A DNA stretch of 6,542 nt, taken from Bryobacteraceae bacterium (GTDB lineage: Bacteria > Acidobacteriota > Terriglobia > Bryobacterales > Bryobacteraceae). Position 1 is the stretch's first letter; every line of letters starts with the position of its first letter. Shown here one piece after another: positions 1 through 4,338 of this stretch. Position numbers and translations under genes: made by a program. The notes beneath the pieces are model-generated. The model was not told where the DNA came from, searched no databases, and was given only the letters and a program-made list of their open reading frames with translations. The DNA lies in NCBI GenBank assembly GCA_947456995.1, contig CANGVB010000211.1, forward strand, positions 1 to 6,542, in the 5' to 3' direction.

Positions 1-594
1 CATGGAGATGTAGCGGGCTTCGGTGGTGATGGCCCAGCGGAGGACGCGCATGTCGTCGCGATGGCCGCGGGTGACGATGATGATGTAGCTGGAGGAGTTG
101 ATGTTGAGGGCGGCGAAGGCTTCTTCGTATTCGGCGGCGAGGACTTCGTCGACGTCGGGGAAACGTTCGCGATTGGCGAAGCTCTCGCGGTTGTCGATTA
201 CAGAAACGCCGAAGCCGGCCATGGACGAGACTTTGGCGAGGCTCTTGGAGATGTGGCCTGCGCCGAAGATGAAGGCGTGGGGCTGAGGAACGATGGCTTC
301 GATGAAGACGTTGAGCTGGCCGCCGCAGATGAGGCCGTTGTCGTAGGCTGCGTCCTGGCCGAGGTTGAAGTTGAGGTGGCGGGGCTTTTCGGTTTCGATG
401 ACTTCGCGGGCGGCGTTCCATACTTCGGCTTCGACGCAACCGCCGCCGATGGTGCCGAGGAAGCTGCCGTCTTCGCGCACGAGGATCTTGGCGCTTTCGT
501 AGCTTGGGATCGAGCCGTTGACCTCAACGATTGTGGCGAGGGCGCACTTCTGTCCGAGCTTGCGGAGACGAACAATTTCTGAGAACAAATCCAT
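1..594 (-). CDS. XdhC/CoxI-family molybdoenzyme maturation factor (3' end outside window)
   Basis: Members of this family bind molybdenum cofactor and help sulfurate and insert it into xanthine-dehydrogenase or CO-dehydrogenase type enzymes in the cytoplasm. Seen here: 198 codons from ATG at 594, open to base 1. The N-terminal domain (about 1-100) has the family pattern ALATIVEVNGSIP (18-30), AKILVREDGS (35-44), GTIGGGCVEAEV (47-58, Cys53) and a second cysteine in LICGGQ (88-93). From about residue 106 a Rossmann-like domain begins: FGAGH (110-114), IDNRESFANRERFP (133-146) and VTRGHRDD (174-181), ending at YISM just where the usual Met-Ile-Gly-Ser loop should follow. The start is well fixed, because an in-frame TAA lies six codons upstream; there is no clear Shine-Dalgarno. 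It is transcribed divergently from the HAD gene. The partner enzyme is not in the window, so the client is unknown. Confidence 0.9.
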   Translation of the reverse strand, partial: MDLFSEIVRLRKLGQKCALATIVEVNGSIPSYESAKILVREDGSFLGTIGGGCVEAEVWNAAREVIETEKPRHLNFNLGQDAAYDNGLICGGQLNVFIEAIVPQPHAFIFGAGHISKSLAKVSSMAGFGVSVIDNRESFANRERFPDVDEVLAAEYEEAFAALNINSSSYIIIVTRGHRDDMRVLRWAITTEARYISM

Positions 595-619
595 GCCATT
601 CTGATTTTAGCTCTCATCT

Positions 620-625
620 GAAGAA
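620..625 (+). promoter_or_regulatory. Weak ribosome binding site supporting the GTG start at 630
   Basis: A purine run GAAGAA ends four bases before the GTG at 630. It is only a partial match to the Shine-Dalgarno consensus and the spacing is short, but it is the best candidate in the 35-bp gap (595-629) between the divergent XdhC and HAD genes. Both promoters must overlap this gap or the ends of the two genes; no convincing -35/-10 pair was recognised. Confidence 0.3.
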
Positions 626-629
626 ACCT

Positions 630-1274
630 GTGAAACCTCAAGCATTCATCTTTGATATGGACGGCGTAATTGTCGATTCGATGCCCTACCACGTGCGGGC
701 CTGGGAAGTTTATCTGGAAAGGCAAGGGCGCGACGCTCAGACCCTAAATGCACGAATGCATGGCAAACATAACGATGAACTGTTACGGGATGTGTTTGGC
801 AGTGAAATCAATTCTGAAGATATTCAAAGAATGGGAGCCGAAAAAGAGGCATTGTACCGGGAATTAATCGAAGGCGAACTGGAAGCTTCGCTGGTGCCCG
901 GGATTCGAGAGTTTTTGGACGATCATTCGAAAATGCCCAAGGCAGTGGCTTCCAATGCAGAGGCGCTGAATGTGAACTTTGTGCTGGAGCGGGCGGAGCT
1001 GGGTGGATATTTTCTTCACGCATTAAACGGACAGATGGTTAAATACGGAAAACCGCATCCGGAAATCTACCTTAAAGCCGCCGAACTCTTGCAGAAAGAA
1101 CCCAAAGACTGTATAGTTTTTGAGGATTCTCAAACGGGAATCAATGCGGCGCTAGCGGCGGGAATGAGGGTGGTAGCTATAAATTCTCACAGGACTACCC
1201 TGATTGGACAGGCGGTAGAAGCCGATCATTTCCTAGACACCCGACTTCACAAATGGCTCGAAGAACTGGCTTAA
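630..1274 (+). CDS. HAD-superfamily hydrolase, beta-phosphoglucomutase-like (subfamily IA)
   Basis: Cytoplasmic Mg-dependent phosphohydrolase or phosphomutase of about 214 residues, close to the ~220 usual for the subfamily. All four HAD motifs are visible (numbering from GTG at 630): motif I FDMDGVIVDS with nucleophile Asp9 and acid/base Asp11; motif II Ser108 in AVASNAE; motif III Lys141 in KYGKPHPEIY; motif IV Glu165-Asp166 in CIVFEDSQTG. A helical cap lies between motifs I and II. The phosphate-binding Arg of true beta-PGM (in its GVSRED loop) aligns with Asn48 here (GKHNDE), so mutase activity is doubtful and a sugar-phosphate phosphatase is more likely; substrate unknown. The start is chosen as GTG 630, just ahead of the first beta strand, with a weak purine-rich GAAGAA at 620-625. 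An in-frame ATG at 531 would overlap the divergent XdhC gene and add 33 residues with no domain character. Its 3' end overlaps the next gene by 22 bp, suggesting an operon. Confidence 0.9.
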   Translation: MKPQAFIFDMDGVIVDSMPYHVRAWEVYLERQGRDAQTLNARMHGKHNDELLRDVFGSEINSEDIQRMGAEKEALYRELIEGELEASLVPGIREFLDDHSKMPKAVASNAEALNVNFVLERAELGGYFLHALNGQMVKYGKPHPEIYLKAAELLQKEPKDCIVFEDSQTGINAALAAGMRVVAINSHRTTLIGQAVEADHFLDTRLHKWLEELA

Positions 1275-3628
1275 AGATCGCAATCGGTTTGTGTGCACTC
1301 CAACTTGTCTATGGACAAGGGGGAGGCGAAGAGTTGCGTGCGTATCGAAATGTGAAGTTGCCGGAAGCGTCGGCCCGTGTTGGAGCGGACTTCCGACCCA
1401 AGTTGCTGGGTGAAGCAGTGCGAGTGCAAGGCCTGGTGCAGGCTGGTGTTTTGGATGCCCCGGATGCGAGTTATCTTGCCTTGCTGGATGCAGAGTCGAA
1501 GAGTTCGGGATTAATGCTGGTTTTTTCGGGCGATAACGAATCGCATAAGCCGGCTGGAGCGGAGCTAACGCCAGGGACATTGATCGAAGCTGCTGGCATT
1601 GTAAGCTTGCATGCCGGGCAGGCGGTGGTGAAGCCGAATGAGTTGAGAGTGATTGGTAAGGGGAGCTTGCCAAGCCTGGTGCAACTGAACCCGTTGAGTG
1701 CGGCGAGCTTTCAGTATGAGGGGATGAAGGTTGAAGTTCAGGGGGTGGTGGGGGAGTTTCGGGAAGGTTCGAAGGGCGACCTTCTGGATTTCAGCGAAGG
1801 TGGGCAATCGATTCGCGTATTTCTGCCGCAGATGAAGGGGATGGCGGAGCACCCATTGGCGGTTTATCAGCGAGGGGACCGGATCCGAGTGAGGGGACTG
1901 GTAAGCCAGTTCTGTCTGCGGCCGCCCTTTAATCAGTTCTTTCAGTTGTTGCTGGCTAGCCCGAAGGACATTGAAATCGTAGAGCCAAGGCCGGCAGTGC
2001 CTCCGCAGATTGTTCCTGCGGCTGTCTTGATGGTGCTGATTGTGATTTTGGCGGCCTGGTATCTGCAACAGCGGGCGCGGCGGCAAAATCGAGTGATTCA
2101 ACGGATGCTGCAGGCGAGCGAGGAGTTGTATGGAGCGGGAACGGCGCGTGAGGTTGCGGAGATATTGCGGAGCCGTTTGCTGGAGCTGGTGCCGGCAGAA
2201 ACGGTGAGTTCTTATCACTACGATGCGAATCGTAAACTGCTGGAGCGGATTCCTGATCAGAGTAGTTCGGCAATGCACTCGTTTCATGTGGATGAGTGCG
2301 CGAATGCACTTGAGAGTGGGATTGCGCTGGCGGTGAAGAATAAAACGCTGCTGCAGTTTGTGGATACCAACTCGGCTGATTTGTTGCACGGCAAGGATGA
2401 AGAATCGAAGTCGTTGCTGGTGATTCCGATGCGCAACCGGAACGAGGCGAGAGGGGCTCTGGTGTTGACAGGGACGGCTGGAAGGCAATTGCTGATTGAA
2501 GCTCTGCAACCGGCGGCGCAACATCTGGCCAATGATGCTTGCCAGTACTTTGAGGGGCTGGAAGAGTGTGCGGTTAGGGAGCAGATTCACCGGAGTGAAA
2601 AGCTGGCTGTGGCGGGTCAATTGATTCACGGAGTGCTGACAGAATTGAATGCACCTCTCGAGAAGATTCGTGAGTTGACGGCGGCGCTGGGGACTAGCGA
2701 TGCGGCTGCGATTCATGAGCAGGTGCACAAGGCGAGCGAAACCGTGAAGCGGATTGTTGCTGTTGCTCGGGCAGAGCAGATCGATGCGCGCCCGGTGGAC
2801 TTGCGCTTTCTGTTTCAGCGGTTGATGGAAGAGATGGATGAAGACTTGCGGAAGGCTCAAATTGAGAGCGAAGCAAATCTTGGGCCGGAGAGCATTTATG
2901 TGCTTGGATCTCAGGATCAACTGACGCGCGTGTTTGAGGGCCTTTTGTTGCACGCCAAGGCGGCTGCTACCTACTCGCTTGAGCATTTCTTTGAGGTGGG
3001 GCTGAGCCGGATCGGGCGAAGCGCGATGATCGAGATTGAATTCTCGGGGCCGTTTGGGGACGGAGAGGGACCAGACTTTAGCGGGTCTGCTTTAGGGCTG
3101 GCCATTACGAGGGGACTGTTGCAGTCTTATGGCGGCGAAGTGCGGTTTACAACAATGCGGGCCGGACGATACCGGTATGACGTGGAGTTGCCTGCGCTGA
3201 ATTCGAGCCCGCTTGAAGACTTTGCCACGGCGCTGCAATTTGCGCCTCAACGAGGTACGATTACCGCTTTGCTGGTGGAGCCGGAGACACAATCGCAGCG
3301 GCGCATGCTGTCGATCTTTGGCGAGCTGAACCACAGATTGATTCCTGTAGGGAATATCGAAGAAGCCGTGGATCTGGCGGAGAAGATGCGCTTCGATATC
3401 GTATTTGCCAGTGCCAGCCCTGAGGGTGGGACGTGGGCCGAGCTATTTCAAAAGGTGCATCACCGGACGCCGCACTTTGCGTTGCTGAGTGAGAGCGCCG
3501 AGGAACAGAGCACGGAATTGCTGGACGGGTCTTCGTCGTCGATGCTGCGGAAGCCTGTGGAAGAGGCTGACATCGTTGGGCTGATTGCGAAGATACAGCA
3601 GGGTGGAAGTTTGCGGTTCCGTAATTAG
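1253..3628 (+). CDS. Degenerate hybrid histidine kinase (OB-like sensor, TM, GAF, pseudo-kinase, pseudo-receiver)
   Basis: Inner-membrane sensor-like protein of 791 residues. Order: signal peptide (about 1-22, MARRTGLK then a hydrophobic stretch); two OB-like repeats outside the membrane (about 53-138 and 157-243, with parallel phrases GEAVRVQGLV and GMKVEVQGVV); one membrane helix (about 252-271) followed by QQRARRQNR; GAF-like domain (about 290-435); H-box helix SEKLAVAGQLIHGVLTELN (448-466); ATPase-like domain (about 515-648); receiver-like domain (about 670-783). Catalytic positions are lost: the H-box His is Thr463, the N-box Asn are Gly563 and His567, the G1 Asp is replaced near 597-600, only about a dozen residues separate G1 from the G2-like ALGLAI (613-618), the receiver acidic pair is Glu676-Pro677 and its phospho-acceptor is Ser720. 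Receiver Lys767-Pro768 is kept. No internal stop or frameshift is seen, so the gene looks maintained. ATG 1253 has no clear Shine-Dalgarno and lies inside the HAD gene, suggesting translational coupling. Signal and output partner are unknown. Confidence 0.88.
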   Translation: MARRTGLKIAIGLCALQLVYGQGGGEELRAYRNVKLPEASARVGADFRPKLLGEAVRVQGLVQAGVLDAPDASYLALLDAESKSSGLMLVFSGDNESHKPAGAELTPGTLIEAAGIVSLHAGQAVVKPNELRVIGKGSLPSLVQLNPLSAASFQYEGMKVEVQGVVGEFREGSKGDLLDFSEGGQSIRVFLPQMKGMAEHPLAVYQRGDRIRVRGLVSQFCLRPPFNQFFQLLLASPKDIEIVEPRPAVPPQIVPAAVLMVLIVILAAWYLQQRARRQNRVIQRMLQASEELYGAGTAREVAEILRSRLLELVPAETVSSYHYDANRKLLERIPDQSSSAMHSFHVDECANALESGIALAVKNKTLLQFVDTNSADLLHGKDEESKSLLVIPMRNRNEARGALVLTGTAGRQLLIEALQPAAQHLANDACQYFEGLEECAVREQIHRSEKLAVAGQLIHGVLTELNAPLEKIRELTAALGTSDAAAIHEQVHKASETVKRIVAVARAEQIDARPVDLRFLFQRLMEEMDEDLRKAQIESEANLGPESIYVLGSQDQLTRVFEGLLLHAKAAATYSLEHFFEVGLSRIGRSAMIEIEFSGPFGDGEGPDFSGSALGLAITRGLLQSYGGEVRFTTMRAGRYRYDVELPALNSSPLEDFATALQFAPQRGTITALLVEPETQSQRRMLSIFGELNHRLIPVGNIEEAVDLAEKMRFDIVFASASPEGGTWAELFQKVHHRTPHFALLSESAEEQSTELLDGSSSSMLRKPVEEADIVGLIAKIQQGGSLRFRN

Positions 3629-3647
3629 TTCGGCGTAATTAGTTCGG
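3620..3647. repeat. 14-bp perfect tandem duplication over two convergent stop codons
   Basis: The unit CGTAATTAGTTCGG occurs at 3620-3633 and again, immediately adjacent, at 3634-3647. The first copy carries the stop codon TAG (3626-3628) of the kinase-like gene; the second carries, on the other strand, the TAA (3641-3639) that ends the Tricorn remnant. Before the duplication the two genes would have overlapped tail to tail, sharing bases of TTAG. Confidence 0.9.
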
Positions 3648-3977
3648 GTGGTGGGAGTCGGGGAACTTGGGAACCTTGGGGGTGGGTAGCGTCGTTTTGT
3701 CGAGTTGGGTTGAGGCGATGCTGACTGCCCTTTCGAGTTGAGGATCATGGCCGGCAGCTACGGATTTGGGATCGAGGTCGACTTCTACGTCTGTTGAGTG
3801 CGCGCCGGTTTAGCCCATGGGCAGTGGTGTGGCTTGGGAGAGACTGCCGTCGGGGGAGAAGGCGGGTTCGGATTCAGTGCCGATGCCGGAAGTGATGCGG
3901 ATGGCGCTGCCGCCGGTGCGGGCGACGGTCCAGAGGTCTCCGGCGTAGGAGAGAGCATTGCACCGGTAGTTGGGTCG
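3639..3977 (-). pseudogene. Remnant of a Tricorn-like protease (N- and C-terminal ends only)
   Basis: Tricorn-type proteases are ~1,050-1,100-residue proteins with beta-propellers, a PDZ domain and an S41-type serine protease core. Only the two ends remain here, in one frame. The first part (about 3977-3843) reads LSYAGDLWTVARTGG, then ITSGIGTESEP and AFSPDGS, which resembles the first propeller blades of the family (YAGDLWxVxxxGG ... FSPDG). After a few unrelated residues there is an in-frame TAA (3812-3810), then a C-terminal part (3809-3642): DVEVDLDPKSVAAG, HDPQLERAV and a Pro/Lys-rich tail, matching the family's usual end (a DPxxVxxGxDPQLExAV stretch then a proline-rich tail). The natural stop is TAA 3641-3639. 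About 950 residues including all catalytic ones are missing, so it cannot be active. Family assignment is from memory of the motifs, without a search. The exact left boundary is uncertain; there is no credible start codon of its own. Confidence 0.72.
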
Positions 3978-3987
3978 TCCCAGGGAT

Positions 3988-4077
3988 TCAGAACGGTGAT
4001 TCCAAGACCTTTGGCTCGACACGCGACTTGGTCAGTTCGGAAACGACATTGGTGTCCAGCAGGTAGCCGACACTCAT
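3988..4077 (-). pseudogene. vapC: 5' remnant of a VapC-type (PIN-domain) toxin gene
   Basis: The ATG at 4077 follows the antitoxin stop codon with no gap (TAAATG). The 29 codons read MSVGYLLDTNVVSELTK and then SRVEPKVLESPF before TGA (3990-3988). The start YLLDTNVVSEL is the typical first strand of a PIN domain, with the first catalytic Asp (residue 8) and the following Asn-Val-Val-Ser-Glu. An intact VapC has ~130-140 residues with three or four acidic active-site residues; everything after about residue 25 is gone and the sequence runs into the Tricorn remnant. No toxin activity is expected. Position and orientation immediately after an antitoxin gene support the call. Confidence 0.75.
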
Positions 4078-4338
4078 TTAAAGTTCGATCGACCGGCTCA
4101 TGGAAGGATTGCGGGCAAACAGCGTGTCAATTTCTTCATCAGTGAGAACGCCTCGGATTTCGGCGCAAACGTCGATGAGGGATTGACCACTGCGAGTTTC
4201 GGCAGTTTCTGGCACGGCCAAACATGCCTCACGCGCGATAATTGCATTCACGAAATCAGTGAGAGAAACTCCCCTCGCTCGGGCTTGTGCCTGGAGGTTG
4301 CTTTCCATTTCAGGTCTGAGTTCGATTGTGATAGACAT
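4078..4338 (-). CDS. Ribbon-helix-helix (VapB-type) antitoxin, orphaned
   Basis: An 86-residue protein starting at ATG 4338. The N-terminus has the strand-helix-helix pattern of CopG/Arc-type DNA-binding antitoxins: ITIELRPEM (3-11), helix to about Arg22-Gly23, then VSLTDFVNAIIARE (24-37). The rest (LTDEEIDTLFARNP, 65-78) is the kind of acidic/amphipathic tail that would grip a toxin. Such proteins neutralise a cognate RNase toxin and autorepress the operon as dimers. The abutting toxin gene is only a remnant, so this is an orphan antitoxin; it might still bind DNA or counter a related toxin elsewhere in the genome (inference). The same frame is continuous with the upstream TonB-receptor frame, so a gene finder may swallow it into that gene. 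The separate start is supported by the RHH start motif, a purine-rich AAGGGGA upstream and the hairpin ahead of it. Confidence 0.75.
   Translation of the reverse strand: MSITIELRPEMESNLQAQARARGVSLTDFVNAIIAREACLAVPETAETRSGQSLIDVCAEIRGVLTDEEIDTLFARNPSMSRSIEL

Noticed and set aside
61..582. A 173-residue plus-strand open frame with acidic, repetitive composition
   Set aside because: It is the antisense shadow of the XdhC-family gene, whose minus-strand frame carries clear family motifs.
531..629. Upstream ATG start giving the HAD protein 33 extra residues
   Set aside because: The extension would overlap the divergent XdhC gene by 64 bp and has no family similarity; the fold starts right after the GTG at 630.
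595..629. Divergent promoter or operator between the XdhC and HAD genes
   Set aside because: The 35-bp gap shows no convincing -35/-10 pair or palindrome; promoters probably exist nearby but cannot be supported from the sequence.
198..725. A 175-residue minus-strand open frame rich in Ser, Pro and Ala
   Set aside because: It overlaps the XdhC-family gene in another frame, has low-complexity composition and no domain character, and also runs into the HAD gene on the opposite strand.
1565..2986. A 473-residue minus-strand open frame antisense to the kinase-like gene
   Set aside because: The composition (many Leu, Arg, Gln, His) is typical of a reverse frame and no domain can be recognised, while the plus strand carries a full multi-domain protein.
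3810..4022. A stand-alone 70-residue minus-strand gene starting at ATG 4022
   Set aside because: The ATG lies within the VapC remnant in another frame, and the recognisable part begins only near 3977 as a piece of a much larger protein.
3798..4145. A 115-residue plus-strand open frame over the remnant region
   Set aside because: It is antisense to the Tricorn and VapC remnants and the antitoxin end; its Gly/Ala-rich sequence shows no family signal.
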